64,000 nucleotides of DNA from UBA7703 sp034926785. GTDB lineage: Bacteria; Bacillota; Clostridia; Christensenellales; CAG-138. Shown one piece after another: positions 8,160 through 17,009 of this stretch (within the stretch, counting starts at the first letter, position 1; each line of letters starts with the position of its first letter). The stretch is taken from positions 68,852 through 132,851 of the forward strand of contig JAYFQU010000037.1 in NCBI GenBank assembly GCA_034926785.1. Reading direction: 5' to 3'. The position numbers and the translations under genes were made by a program. The notes beneath the pieces are model-generated. The model saw only the letters and a list, made by a program, of their open reading frames with translations. It was not told the DNA's origin and ran no database searches.

Positions 8160-9221
8160 ATGCGTAAAATTGGTATTTTGACGGGCGGCGGAGACTGCCC
8201 GGGCCTCAACGCGGTTATCCGCGGCGTCGTCGAGGAATGCGCGGCGGCAGGCATTGAGGTATACGGTTTTTCCGCCGGCTGGCGCGGCGCGCTGACCGGC
8301 GAAGGCCGCTGGCTCACCCTTAAGGATGTGGAAGGCCTTCAGACCAAGGGCGGTACCATCCTGGAGAGCAGCCGCACCAACGTCATGAAGGAAGAAAACG
8401 GCCCGGAGCGTGTCCGCAAGACCCTCGAAAGCCTTGGGCTTGAGGGCATGGTCGCCATCGGCGGCGACGACACCCTCGGCGTTGCCAACAAGCTCACCAA
8501 GATGGGTATGAAGATGATCGGCGTGCCGAAGACCATCGACAACGATCTCTCCTGTACCGATTACACCTTCGGCTTCGATACCGCGAGCAATATCGCAATG
8601 GAATGCATCGACCGTCTGCACACCACCGCCGCGTCTCACGCGCGCTGCTTCGTCGTGGAGTGCATGGGTCGCCACACCGGATGGATCGCCGTTCAGGCGG
8701 GCCTTGCGGCGGACGCAAACCTGATCCTCATCCCTGAATTTCCGAAGACCTTCGACGAGATCATGCAGGTCATCCGCGCGCGCTACATCAAGGGGCAGCG
8801 CCATACCATCATCGCGGTTGCGGAAGGCTTCGAGCTCAAGGGCGAGACGCAGGATAACGTCGGCCTCGACGCGTTTGGCAACAAGCTTCTTCTGGAAAAA
8901 GAGGTTGCGAAAACCCTTTCGGATCGCATTGAGAAAGCCATGCGTGCGGATTCCTCACTCGACGAAAAGCGCAAATATTTCGAGTGCCGCTCGGTCGTCC
9001 TCGGCCACATTCAGCGCGGCGGTTCTCCTTCCTGTTTCGACCGCGTTCTCGGCACGCGTCTCGGCTTCAAGGCCGGCGAGCTGGTCGTCACCGAGCAGTA
9101 CGGCAACATGGTTGCGCTTCAGGGTACGGACATCGTAACCGCGGACCTCGACAAAGCGGTTAGCGAGCGCAAAGAGGTTGACTGGGACTTCTACAAGTCC
9201 ATCTCCATCCTCTTTAAATAA
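8160..9221 (+). CDS. pfkA: 6-phosphofructokinase, PPi-type signature
   Basis: Phosphofructokinase phosphorylates fructose-6-phosphate to fructose-1,6-bisphosphate. The N-terminal GILTGGGDCPGLNAVIRG is the nucleotide-site signature. The motif at 101-104 is GGDD and the next motif is PKTIDND, giving Asp104 and Lys124 in E. coli numbering. From known family work, Gly104/Gly124 marks ATP enzymes and Asp104/Lys124 marks PPi-dependent enzymes, so this one is expected to use pyrophosphate, reversibly. CMGRHTGW and GHIQRGGSP complete the sugar-phosphate site. AGGAGGTAAGG lies just upstream of the ATG. A strong terminator follows. Length 353 aa is typical. Confidence 0.93.
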   Translation: MRKIGILTGGGDCPGLNAVIRGVVEECAAAGIEVYGFSAGWRGALTGEGRWLTLKDVEGLQTKGGTILESSRTNVMKEENGPERVRKTLESLGLEGMVAIGGDDTLGVANKLTKMGMKMIGVPKTIDNDLSCTDYTFGFDTASNIAMECIDRLHTTAASHARCFVVECMGRHTGWIAVQAGLAADANLILIPEFPKTFDEIMQVIRARYIKGQRHTIIAVAEGFELKGETQDNVGLDAFGNKLLLEKEVAKTLSDRIEKAMRADSSLDEKRKYFECRSVVLGHIQRGGSPSCFDRVLGTRLGFKAGELVVTEQYGNMVALQGTDIVTADLDKAVSERKEVDWDFYKSISILFK

Positions 9222-9240
9222 CAATCATAACGCATCAAAC

Positions 9241-9279
9241 AAGCGGGCGGGATCTAATATCCCGCCCGCTTGATTTTTT
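9241..9279. terminator. bidirectional terminator between pfkA and the nitrilase gene
   Basis: A 13-bp GC-rich stem (9241-9271, 5-base loop) is followed by a plus-strand T run at 9274-9279. It separates convergent genes; the A residues on its other side are fewer. Confidence 0.85.
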
Positions 9280-10066
9280 ATCGCCTAATTCGCATCAGTT
9301 GATCTGAAACAAATCTTCTCCCCGTGGCGCCAAAGGAGAGTTCTTCCCGCTTCTCTAGCTCATACACCAGCAGTCCTTCTTTGTGCCGCTCCAGATGTTG
9401 CACGATCATTCCGTTTTCATCAATCGCCGCCGTTGGCGCGGTTTGAAAGATTGCGCTATCGTTTACACTGACCAGTTGCATTACGTTTTCTACCGCACGC
9501 GTGCGAAGATGCGCCAGAATCAAGTCGTAACGACCCGGCACATCCGGCTCCGACCGATCGGCAAAGAGCACAACGGCGCAGTCCGCGCGACGCACATACA
9601 GTTCTCGAAAATACTCCGGGAATCTAACTTCGTAGCAAATCCGTACGCCGATGCGAAAACCGTCTATTTCGATCACGCCGTCGTCAAGCGCACCCGCGCG
9701 AAAATTCTCCGTATCCCAACCCCAGATCGCGCGTTTTTGATAGATCGATCGTGCCTGTTCTCCCGGTTTGATCCAATAGGCGCTGTTAAAGCAGTCGGAA
9801 TCGACGCGCTCCACCGCGCCAAAGAGCAGGTGCATTTGATGGCGAGACGCAAGCTCTTCGAATTCATGTTGGTATTTTGTCAAAAGAAAAAGATCGATGG
9901 CATCCGCGGTTTGAACATTCTCCCCGGGGTATCCGGTCAGCGCGCACTCCGCAAAAGCCAATAGCCGCACCGATTCCTCCGCGGCTTGTTGAATAGCCCT
10001 TCGGAAATGCTGCAGGTTTTGCTCCATGCTGCCGGACACGGCAAACTGATATGCTCCAATCCGCAT
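9278..10066 (-). CDS. carbon-nitrogen hydrolase (nitrilase superfamily)
   Basis: Nitrilase-superfamily enzymes hydrolyse amides or nitriles in the cytoplasm. The catalytic triad is visible: Glu40 in FAECALTGYPG, Lys111 in YQKRAIWGW and Cys144 in RICYEVRFPEY. The RICYE-RFPE context resembles omega-amidase/NIT2-like members that deamidate alpha-ketoglutaramate, but this is inference; other small amides are possible. Length 262 aa is normal. GGAGAGG lies 4 bases upstream of the ATG. It is 18 bases downstream of the ABC exporter gene and probably the last gene of the sdaAB-sdaAA-ABC transcript. Confidence 0.87.
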   Translation of the reverse strand: MRIGAYQFAVSGSMEQNLQHFRRAIQQAAEESVRLLAFAECALTGYPGENVQTADAIDLFLLTKYQHEFEELASRHQMHLLFGAVERVDSDCFNSAYWIKPGEQARSIYQKRAIWGWDTENFRAGALDDGVIEIDGFRIGVRICYEVRFPEYFRELYVRRADCAVVLFADRSEPDVPGRYDLILAHLRTRAVENVMQLVSVNDSAIFQTAPTAAIDENGMIVQHLERHKEGLLVYELEKREELSFGATGRRFVSDQLMRIRR

Positions 10067-10084
10067 GTGGCCTCTCCGGTTTCC

Positions 10085-11926
10085 CTAATCGTCATGCTCC
10101 AAAACGCGCTTAAACTGCGTTTCGTAGAGTTCCTGATAAATCCCGCCTTGTTCCAGGAGTTCCTCGTGCGTCCCCTGTTCCGCAATCACGCCGTCTTTGA
10201 CTACGAGAATCCGATCTGCGGCGAGGATGGTCGAGAGCCGGTGCGCAATCACAATGCTGGTTCTGCCGTGCATGACAGCCTCCAGCGCGGTTTGAATCGC
10301 ATATTCCGAGATGGAATCCAGCGAGCTTGTCGCCTCGTCCAGCACCAAAATTTTCGGATTCTTCAACACCACACGCGCCAGCGAGATGCGTTGCTTCTCT
10401 CCGCCGCTGAGCTTGAGCCCGCGATTGCCCACCATTGCGTCGTATCCCAGTTCCTGCGAAACAATGAAGTCATGAATATTGGCAAGCTTGCATGCCCGCT
10501 CCAGTTCTTCCTGCGTTGCCTCCGGTCTGGAATAGAGCAGGTTTTCGCGTATGGTGCCATTGAACAAATATGCTTCCTGCGTCACCACGCCGATGTTGCG
10601 CCTTAAATATGTCAGATCAAACGCGCGCACATCAACCCCTGAAACCAGAACACGCCCGCCGTCCACGTCATAGAGCCGCAGCAGCAGGTTGACGAGCGTG
10701 GATTTCCCCGAGCCGGAAGGACCGACAATCGCATAGATCTTACCGGACGGAATACAAAAGCTCACGTCCTTGATGACAGGCTCCTTCCCTTCATAGGCAA
10801 ACGAAACATGTTCAAATGCGACATCCGGCGAATGCATCGCAGGCTGTTGCGGATTTTCCGGGTTTTGAATGGTGATTTCCTTATCGTAATAGTCAAAGAT
10901 GCGCGTAAACAGTGCGAGTGAACGCGTAAAATCTACGCCAAGGCCAAGCAGCGTCTGGACCGGACGATAGAGGCGGTTGATCAGCGCGACCATCGCAGTA
11001 ATGGTGCCGACCGTCAACGCGGAATCCGTCCTGCTGATCAGCAGCCAGCCGCCCGCAAAATAGATCAGCAGAGGGCCAAGCTGCGTGAACATGCCCATCG
11101 CCATCGTAAACCATTTCCCGCTTCTCTGCTCCTTGAGCGAAAGCCGGGTTACATCTTCGTTAACATCGACAAAGCGGTCATACTCCGTCTTCTCGCGCGT
11201 GAACAGTTTCATGAGCAGCGAGCCGGATACGCTGAGCGTCTCCGTGAGCATCTGGTTCATTTTGTCGCGCTCGCCCTGTGCCTCGGCGAGCAATTTCCAG
11301 CGCGTCTGCCCCACGCTGCGCGTCGGCAACACAAACAGCGGAATAACCGCAACGCCAACAATCGCCATCTTCCAGTTCATCGCAAATAGCGCAATCAGCG
11401 TCGCAACCACAGTTGTAATGTTGCTGATCGACGTCGTCAGCGTGTTTGAAATCACGCTGCCTACCCCGCTGATATCGTTATCCATCCGCGTGAGGATATC
11501 GCCCTGCTTTTCCGTCGTATAGAAGGAGTGCGGCATCCGCTGCAAGTGCGAATACATCTGGTTCTTCATGTCGAATATGATTCGCTGAGAGATCCAGGAG
11601 TTGATATAGCTCTGCAGCACCGTGATCGCCTGCGACGCCGTCAAAGTCACCAGCGCCCAGAGCAGCAACCGCAGCAGCAGCGTCATGTTCTTGCCCGTCA
11701 GCGCTTCGTCTACGATGCGCCCGGTAATGATGGAGGGCAACAGTCCGATGACCGCCGCAATCAGGATTGCGAGCAGAACCAGTGCGAATTGAATACGATA
11801 CGGTTTCAGATAGGCGAGAATGCGATATAGGAGTTGTTTCGTCAGCTTTGGGCGGTTTTTCTTTTCCTCTTCGGTCAAAAATCCGCGCGGCCCGCCACCG
11901 AGGCCCTTCCCTGCACCCATTCCCAT
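10085..11926 (-). CDS. ABC exporter, fused permease and ATPase
   Basis: This is a half-size exporter that works as a dimer at the membrane. After a Gly-rich, charged N-terminus it has a six-helix ABC transmembrane domain (about residues 35-330) and a nucleotide-binding domain with Walker A GPSGSGKST, Q-loop VTQEAYLF, signature LSGGEKQR, Walker B ILVLDEATSSLD and H-loop IAHRLST. It resembles the multidrug/lipid exporter group (MsbA/LmrA/YfiB-type); the substrate cannot be told. Most such proteins form homodimers or pairs, and no partner gene lies next to it. The glycine-rich start (MGMGAGKGLGGG) is a common feature of one clostridial subgroup. Confidence 0.88.
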   Translation of the reverse strand: MGMGAGKGLGGGPRGFLTEEEKKNRPKLTKQLLYRILAYLKPYRIQFALVLLAILIAAVIGLLPSIITGRIVDEALTGKNMTLLLRLLLWALVTLTASQAITVLQSYINSWISQRIIFDMKNQMYSHLQRMPHSFYTTEKQGDILTRMDNDISGVGSVISNTLTTSISNITTVVATLIALFAMNWKMAIVGVAVIPLFVLPTRSVGQTRWKLLAEAQGERDKMNQMLTETLSVSGSLLMKLFTREKTEYDRFVDVNEDVTRLSLKEQRSGKWFTMAMGMFTQLGPLLIYFAGGWLLISRTDSALTVGTITAMVALINRLYRPVQTLLGLGVDFTRSLALFTRIFDYYDKEITIQNPENPQQPAMHSPDVAFEHVSFAYEGKEPVIKDVSFCIPSGKIYAIVGPSGSGKSTLVNLLLRLYDVDGGRVLVSGVDVRAFDLTYLRRNIGVVTQEAYLFNGTIRENLLYSRPEATQEELERACKLANIHDFIVSQELGYDAMVGNRGLKLSGGEKQRISLARVVLKNPKILVLDEATSSLDSISEYAIQTALEAVMHGRTSIVIAHRLSTILAADRILVVKDGVIAEQGTHEELLEQGGIYQELYETQFKRVLEHDD

Positions 11927-11968
11927 CGTTTGCCCGCTTTCCTTGTCCCGTTTAATTGTTTTTCAGCG

Positions 11969-12862
11969 TTAGTTTCCCTGCAGACGTTTCACGCGCTGCG
12001 CAACGGCTTTTCCCGTCGGTGTGGTTGCCAGCCCTCCGCGCGCCGTCTCGCGATATTCCACACGGATATCTTTGCCGACGGCGTACATCGCGGAAACCAC
12101 CTCGTCAAAGGGAATCAGGCTTGTGATCCCAGCGAGCGCCATATCGGCGCAAAGCATGGCATTCACGGCGCCAAGCGCGTTTCGCTTGATGCAGGGACAT
12201 TCCACCAGTCCGGCCACAGGATCACAGATCAGCCCCATCACGTTTTTCATCGCCATCGCCGCGGCGTCCAGCGCCTGCACCGGCGCGCCGCCGCTGATCT
12301 CCACCAGCGCCGCCGCCGTCATGGAGGCCGCAACCCCCGTCTCCGCCTGGCATCCGCCGCCCGCGCCGCTGATCGTAGCGTTTTTCGCGAAGATGAGGCC
12401 GATGGCGCCAGCCGTAAACAATCCTTCAATCAAGGTTTCGTCCGACCAACCGCGTTGCCGTCCGCTCTCAATGAGCGCACCCGCAAGAATACCGCTTGCG
12501 CCAGCGGTCGGCGCGGCGACAATCCGTCCCATGGAGGAGTTAACCTCGACAACCGCCATTGACGAGGCGGCCGCACGGCAGGCGGTGTAGCCAGAGAACG
12601 GATTATGTTTGCCGTATTTAAAGAGCTTCATCGCCTCGCCGCCGCTAAGCCCGCTGACGGACTCCACCTTTTCGGTCAAGCCACGCTCCACGGAGGCACG
12701 CATCACGTCGAGGTTTTTCTGCATTTCGGCGATGATCTCCTCCCGCGATTGATCGGAGAGCTTTTCTTCCCGTCGGATCATCGCCTCGTAGATCGGAATA
12801 TCGTTTTCCAGACAATAGCGGCGCAGGGATTCGCCGTTTTCAAACGCATCGGTCAGTAGCAT
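11969..12862 (-). CDS. sdaAA: L-serine dehydratase, iron-sulfur type, alpha subunit
   Basis: Together with the beta subunit encoded just upstream, this enzyme deaminates L-serine to pyruvate and ammonia using an oxygen-sensitive [4Fe-4S] cluster. The alpha subunit carries the cluster and active site; visible landmarks are AAPTAGASGILAG, the GAGGGCQAE segment with its conserved Cys, DPVAGLVECPC with two more cysteines, and the GLATTPTG C-terminal motif. The length of 297 aa fits the two-subunit clostridial form. GGGGAG precedes the ATG by 9 bases. The gap to sdaAB is 14 bases. Confidence 0.95.
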   Translation of the reverse strand: MLLTDAFENGESLRRYCLENDIPIYEAMIRREEKLSDQSREEIIAEMQKNLDVMRASVERGLTEKVESVSGLSGGEAMKLFKYGKHNPFSGYTACRAAASSMAVVEVNSSMGRIVAAPTAGASGILAGALIESGRQRGWSDETLIEGLFTAGAIGLIFAKNATISGAGGGCQAETGVAASMTAAALVEISGGAPVQALDAAAMAMKNVMGLICDPVAGLVECPCIKRNALGAVNAMLCADMALAGITSLIPFDEVVSAMYAVGKDIRVEYRETARGGLATTPTGKAVAQRVKRLQGN

Positions 12863-12876
12863 GTTTTCTTCTCCCC

Positions 12877-13539
12877 TTACACCACAAAGAGTTTATTGAT
12901 TCCGTCGCAGAGCCGCAGGATCATGTTTTGCATATCCGGCGTCACGGGCTGATCCGTCTCGATGGTCATATAGGCGTCCTCTCCCTTGCCGTGACGAAAC
13001 ACGCGCATGAACGCGATGTTTACATTCAGCTGTGCGAGCACATGGGAAACCTCTGCAATAACGCCGGGCCGATCGTTATGTTGGATGATCAGCGTTGGAT
13101 ACTCGCCGGAGAATTCAACCGCGAGCCCATTGATTTCAGAGACTCGAATGTTACCGCCGCCGACGGATTCCCCCACCACATCCGTCACCTGACCGTTCGA
13201 CCCGGTGATGACGATGCGCGCGGTGTTCGGATGCTTCGGCGGTTCGTCCGAGAATTCTACGGACACGGGCACGCCCTGTTCGCGCGCAACCGCGAACGCC
13301 TCCTTGATGCGGGGATCGTCCGGATCCATGCCCAAAACGCCGGCAACCAGTGCTTTGTCGGTTCCGTGTCCCTTGCCGGTCTCGGAAAACGAGCCGTAGA
13401 GCGTAAACGCCGCCTCCGACACGTCCTCCCCGGCGATCTGTCGCGCAATATGCGCGAGGCGAACCGCGCCCGCCGTATGAGAGCTGGAGGGGCCCGTCAT
13501 GCGCGGGCCAATGATATCAAATACTGAAAAATCTTCCAT
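12877..13539 (-). CDS. sdaAB: L-serine dehydratase, iron-sulfur type, beta subunit
   Basis: This is the beta subunit of the two-component serine dehydratase. The N-terminal half has the SDH_beta signature IGPSSSHTAG-like sequence (here RMTGPSSSHTAG near residue 17). The C-terminal region from about residue 148 is an ACT domain (TLIIQHNDRPGVIAEV), which in this family binds serine or aids assembly. Length is 220 aa. It is the first gene of the minus-strand group and lies immediately downstream of the SRP RNA terminator; its promoter was not resolved. GGAG lies 8 bases before the ATG. Confidence 0.95.
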   Translation of the reverse strand: MEDFSVFDIIGPRMTGPSSSHTAGAVRLAHIARQIAGEDVSEAAFTLYGSFSETGKGHGTDKALVAGVLGMDPDDPRIKEAFAVAREQGVPVSVEFSDEPPKHPNTARIVITGSNGQVTDVVGESVGGGNIRVSEINGLAVEFSGEYPTLIIQHNDRPGVIAEVSHVLAQLNVNIAFMRVFRHGKGEDAYMTIETDQPVTPDMQNMILRLCDGINKLFVV

Positions 13540-13603
13540 AAAACTCGCTCCATTATCACTCGAGAAATACTGTCGTCATTTAAGAAAATCGCGCCACAGG
13601 TAA

Positions 13604-13634
13604 GAAAATAGCCGGCGCGGGATATCCCGCGCCG
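13604..13634 (-). terminator. terminator of the SRP RNA
   Basis: A 9-bp GC-only stem with an ATAT loop (13613-13634) is followed on the minus strand by GCTATTTTCTTA. It ends the SRP RNA transcript and insulates sdaAB. Confidence 0.75.
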
Positions 13635-13639
13635 ACCGA

Positions 13640-13927
13640 GAGGATTGCCGCGCACCCATTCTTTGACAAACACGTCTCCGGGCGATGTTCCGACAGGTTG
13701 CTCCTTTCAGGCTGCTCCGCGGCACATCGCGTTTTCCGCTGAATGCTGCTTCCGTCAGGACCTGACATGGTTCACGGCCTGCGATTGCACGGGACCCGAC
13801 GCTCAACGCCCCTTATCGGGATCTGACCCCACAGACGCTTGCCGGGGAACGGGATTTCCACCCTGCTATAGCGGATTGCAGGTACAGGGCACCGCTAACT
13901 CCCCGCTTAGCGCGGCAAACTGTTTAC
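13640..13927 (-). ncRNA. ffs: signal recognition particle RNA, large bacterial type
   Basis: The RNA is the core of the signal recognition particle, which carries nascent membrane and secreted proteins to FtsY. On the minus strand the domain IV hallmark is present around 13742-13775: the asymmetric loop and tetraloop region CATGTCAGGTCCTGACGG followed by AAGCAGC. The 5' part, from about 13922, has the small-helix Alu-like domain typical of the roughly 270-nt Bacillus/Clostridium RNA. Its GCCGCGC end pairs with GCGCGGC near 13644-13653 to close the molecule. A promoter (13934-13962) and a terminator (13604-13634) frame it. The ends are estimated to within about 10 bases. Confidence 0.93.
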
Positions 13928-13933
13928 GGATTC

Positions 13934-13962
13934 ATTGTAACATGGAACGATTTGGAAAGCAA
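13934..13962 (-). promoter_or_regulatory. promoter of the SRP RNA
   Basis: TTGCTT (13957-13962), a 17-base spacer and TACAAT (13934-13939) on the minus strand put the RNA start near 13927. Confidence 0.7.
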
Positions 13963-14013
13963 AATCATTTTTAGGCATTCGCATGACTGCATTGTAAATA
14001 AGTTGAAACACGG

Positions 14014-14922
14014 CTATGCGCCCAGATGATCCAAAGCATATTTCGCAGAGACCCGAACCCCCCTGCGCTCATCGTTCAGCAATGGTTCGATCAGCGGAAC
14101 AAGATCGGTTCTGCCCAGATGCGCCGCGACGACGCAGGCATGCTGAATGATGCGCCCCTGCTTATTCAGATTTTTGCCAACAATTTCCAGCACCGGCTTC
14201 ACGTTCCCTTTGAGTAGTTCTTCCAGCCGAAACGCCTCCGGCATCTCGTTGATCGATTCAATCTCTGCATTATAGGGGCAAATCTTCTGGCAAATTTCGC
14301 AGCCAAGGACGCAGGTGAGCGAATCCATCACCCAATCCTCCATCGGTTCGCCGCCCATATACGCCCGCGCGCACATATGAAAGTCATATCCGTTTGAATG
14401 GATTGCACCGCTCGGACAGATTTTTTCGCAGGCATGGCAGTGCTCGCATTTCACCTCGGCAGGCGCTTGCTTAGGCGTATATTGCGCCTCCGGCAGCTGC
14501 GCCAAAACCACGCTGACCGAGTACCTGGTTCCGTATCCGGGAATATAGGTCAAGCCGTTCTTGAGCATGGTGCCGACGCCGTTTCTCGTGAGCAATTCCC
14601 GAATCGGCAGATCCGCCCGTTCGGCGCGTATCCCCTGCGCTTTCAGTTTTTTGATCACCTCGCCCGCCGCATGATAAGCCGCGTTGCTGGAGGGATAGTT
14701 GCCGGAGACCGGAATGTCATCCGTATAGGGATGATATGATTTAATCATCGTAAGCACGGCATTTGCCCAAGGTTCATCATTTTGAATATCAATCGTGAGC
14801 TCCCTTGCGGCAGAGTGCAGCGTGCCGCTCTCCAATCGCTCGGCATAATGCACAAACGGTTCAGTCGAGAGTATGTAGCATTCCGTAAATCCGGCTGCTT
14901 TTGCTATCTGTTGAATATCCAT
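14014..14922 (-). CDS. QueG-like double [4Fe-4S] protein with HEAT-like C-terminus
   Basis: The protein resembles epoxyqueuosine reductase QueG, which makes the last step of queuosine in tRNA with cobalamin and two [4Fe-4S] clusters. Two ferredoxin-like cysteine groups are clear: CEHCHACEKICP and CVLGCEICQKICPYN. The C-terminal 50 residues look like a HEAT repeat (LIEPLLNDERRGVR), as in QueG. At 302 aa it is shorter than QueG (around 380 aa) mainly at the N-terminus, so it may be a divergent relative with another substrate. The ATG at 14922 is chosen because GGTGAGG lies just upstream; the longer reading adds nine unsupported residues. The queuosine function is likely but not certain. Confidence 0.75.
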   Translation of the reverse strand: MDIQQIAKAAGFTECYILSTEPFVHYAERLESGTLHSAARELTIDIQNDEPWANAVLTMIKSYHPYTDDIPVSGNYPSSNAAYHAAGEVIKKLKAQGIRAERADLPIRELLTRNGVGTMLKNGLTYIPGYGTRYSVSVVLAQLPEAQYTPKQAPAEVKCEHCHACEKICPSGAIHSNGYDFHMCARAYMGGEPMEDWVMDSLTCVLGCEICQKICPYNAEIESINEMPEAFRLEELLKGNVKPVLEIVGKNLNKQGRIIQHACVVAAHLGRTDLVPLIEPLLNDERRGVRVSAKYALDHLGA

Positions 14923-14935
14923 AACCCTCACCTCA

Positions 14936-14983
14936 ATAAAAAATCTCAATGCGATTATAACACATTGAGATTGTATTTGTGAA
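14936..14983 (-). promoter_or_regulatory. terminator stem overlapping a promoter, between atpD and the QueG-like gene
   Basis: A perfect 8-bp inverted repeat (14944-14951 and 14963-14970) is followed on the minus strand by TTTTTT, a terminator for the V-ATPase operon. The loop contains a perfect TATAAT (14954-14959), with TTCACA 18 bases further upstream (14978-14983), which would be the promoter of the next gene. The transcript would start within or just past the downstream arm. Confidence 0.6.
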
Positions 14984-14996
14984 TGTCGCAGTTTTG

Positions 14997-15629
14997 TCAG
15001 GATTTTTGCTGCTGCAGCATCTCCTTGGTCTTCATCAATCGAGTGAGATTGCCGCGCTCGTTTTCGTCCAGCTTCATCTGGATGCGGCGAATCGTCTCCG
15101 TAATCTGTGGGATCATAACGTATTCCAGCGCATTGACGCGGCGCCGCGTCTTCTCGATTTCATCCGCCAGCCTGCCGCAGGCCTTCTCGATCTCCGCGAG
15201 CCGCACCAGAAGCGGCAGCACCTCCGCAAGTAATTGCACGGATAAGTCCAAATCTGCGCTCGTGGTAGCAAAACCATAGGGATAGGTAAATCCCTCCTGT
15301 GCGGAAATTTCGATCTTTGGCACTTGAATCGAAAGCACCTGCTGCGTGCCCGCGGTGACCTCCGCCGCGCGAGCGGGATACATGAGCGCTTCTTCAATCT
15401 CCGCGCCGCTCATGGAAGCACGCGCCAGCACAAAGCTCTTCATCGCGCGGGAGAGCTTTTCCTCCACCTCGGCGCGCAACGCCTTGTTTTGTCTGGCATA
15501 TTCAATGAAGCGGCGGACAAGTTCGTCCCGCTTATCCTTCATCATCTTATGTCCGCGCACGGCAACCTTTTTTCGCTTTTTTAGATTGCTGAGCTCCATG
15601 CGGGTCGGTTTAACCTGGATCGCGGCCAT
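14997..15629 (-). CDS. atpD: V-type ATPase subunit D
   Basis: Subunit D is the central rotor stalk of the V1 part, working like gamma of the F-type enzyme. The protein is 210 aa, starts with the typical KPTRMELSNLKKR segment and is predicted to be two long antiparallel helices, N-terminal and C-terminal, which form the coiled-coil axle; the ARRRVNALEYV-like segment (here TRRRVNALEYVMIP) near residue 165 is the conserved C-terminal helix. It is the last gene of the nine-gene operon, 3 bases downstream of atpB, and is followed by a terminator. Confidence 0.95.
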   Translation of the reverse strand: MAAIQVKPTRMELSNLKKRKKVAVRGHKMMKDKRDELVRRFIEYARQNKALRAEVEEKLSRAMKSFVLARASMSGAEIEEALMYPARAAEVTAGTQQVLSIQVPKIEISAQEGFTYPYGFATTSADLDLSVQLLAEVLPLLVRLAEIEKACGRLADEIEKTRRRVNALEYVMIPQITETIRRIQMKLDENERGNLTRLMKTKEMLQQQKS

Positions 15630-15632
15630 CGG

Positions 15633-17009
15633 CTACGCCTCCTTAGGGTAGTATTTCTCGATGAATGCGTCCTTAATGCGCTTGAGCTCGGATTTTGGCA
15701 GTATGCCGAGCAGTTTCCATCCGAGATCGAGGGTTTCCTCAATCGTGCGGTTGGAATAATATCCCTGAGAGACATATTCCGCTTCAAACGCATCCGCAAA
15801 CTGCGCATAGAGTTTATCCACATCGCTCAGCGCCGCGTCCCCAAGGATGACGGCCAGTTCCTTTGCATCCTTCCCGCGCGAATAGGCGGAAAAGAGCTGA
15901 TTCATTGTGTCCGCATGATCCTCGCGCGTTTTGCCCTTGCCGATGCCCTTGTCCTTGAGGCGCGAAAGCGACGGGAGAACGTTGATCGGCGGGGTCAGAC
16001 CTTTGCGGTTGAGTTCGCGCGAGAGGATGATCTGCCCCTCCGTAATGTATCCCGTAAGGTCGGGGATCGGGTGGGTTACGTCGTCCTCCGGCATGGAAAG
16101 AATTGGAATCATTGTGATGGAACCGGCGTTGTCGCGAATTCTGCCCGCGCGTTCATACATGCTCGCAAGATCGGTATAGAGATAGCCCGGATAGCCGCGG
16201 CGACCTGGCACCTCTTTTCGCGCGGCGGAAACTTCGCGCAGGGCCTCCGCGTAGTTGGTGATATCCGTAATGATGACGAGCACATGCATACCAAGCTCAT
16301 AAGCCAGGTATTCCGCCGCGGTGATCGCCATACGTGGGGTTGCAATGCGCTCAATCGCCGGATCGTTCGCGAGGTTGATGAACGTTACCGTTTTTTCAAT
16401 TGCGCCGGTCTTGCGAAAGTCGCTGATGAAAAAGTCGGATTCTTCAAACGTGATGCCGACGGCGGCGAAGACGACCGCAAACTTCTCATCCGAACCAAGC
16501 ACCTTTGCCTGACGCGCAATCTGCGCGGCTAGGTTTGCGTGCGGCAGACCGGAACCGGAAAACACGGGCAATTTTTGTCCGCGAACCAGCGTATTCAGCC
16601 CGTCAATCGCGGAGATCCCCGTCTGGATAAACTCGCTCGGGTAGTCGCGCGCAGCCGGGTTCATTGGTGTGCCGTTGATATTCAGGTGCTTTTCAGGAAT
16701 CAGCGCCGGCCCCTTGTCGATGGGCTTGCCCATGCCGTCGAAAATTCGTCCCAGCATATCGGGCGCAACGTCCAGCTCAATGGACTTTCCCAAAAACCGC
16801 GCCTTTGAGGTGCTGATCTGCAGACCCTGTGAACCCTCAAAAAGCTGGACAAGGGCCTTGTCGTGGTCGATCTCGAGCACTCTGCCGCGGCGAATGGTTC
16901 CGTCGTGCTGCTGAATTTCAACGAGTTCGTCATACTTGACGCCCTCTACCTGCTCCACGAGCATCAGCGGGCCTACAACCTCACGAATGGTTTTATATTC
17001 CTTACGCAT
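15633..17009 (-). CDS. atpB: V-type ATPase non-catalytic subunit B
   Basis: Subunit B alternates with A in the V1 hexamer and contributes non-catalytic nucleotide contacts. The 458-aa protein has the V-type B signature: a degenerate P-loop region (FSGSGLPHANLAAQIARQ), the TDITNYAEALREVS stretch and PGRRGYPGYLYTDLA. The start overlaps the end of atpA by 8 bases, which suggests translational coupling and equal dosage. Length is normal for the NtpB group. Confidence 0.96.
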   Translation of the reverse strand: MRKEYKTIREVVGPLMLVEQVEGVKYDELVEIQQHDGTIRRGRVLEIDHDKALVQLFEGSQGLQISTSKARFLGKSIELDVAPDMLGRIFDGMGKPIDKGPALIPEKHLNINGTPMNPAARDYPSEFIQTGISAIDGLNTLVRGQKLPVFSGSGLPHANLAAQIARQAKVLGSDEKFAVVFAAVGITFEESDFFISDFRKTGAIEKTVTFINLANDPAIERIATPRMAITAAEYLAYELGMHVLVIITDITNYAEALREVSAARKEVPGRRGYPGYLYTDLASMYERAGRIRDNAGSITMIPILSMPEDDVTHPIPDLTGYITEGQIILSRELNRKGLTPPINVLPSLSRLKDKGIGKGKTREDHADTMNQLFSAYSRGKDAKELAVILGDAALSDVDKLYAQFADAFEAEYVSQGYYSNRTIEETLDLGWKLLGILPKSELKRIKDAFIEKYYPKEA

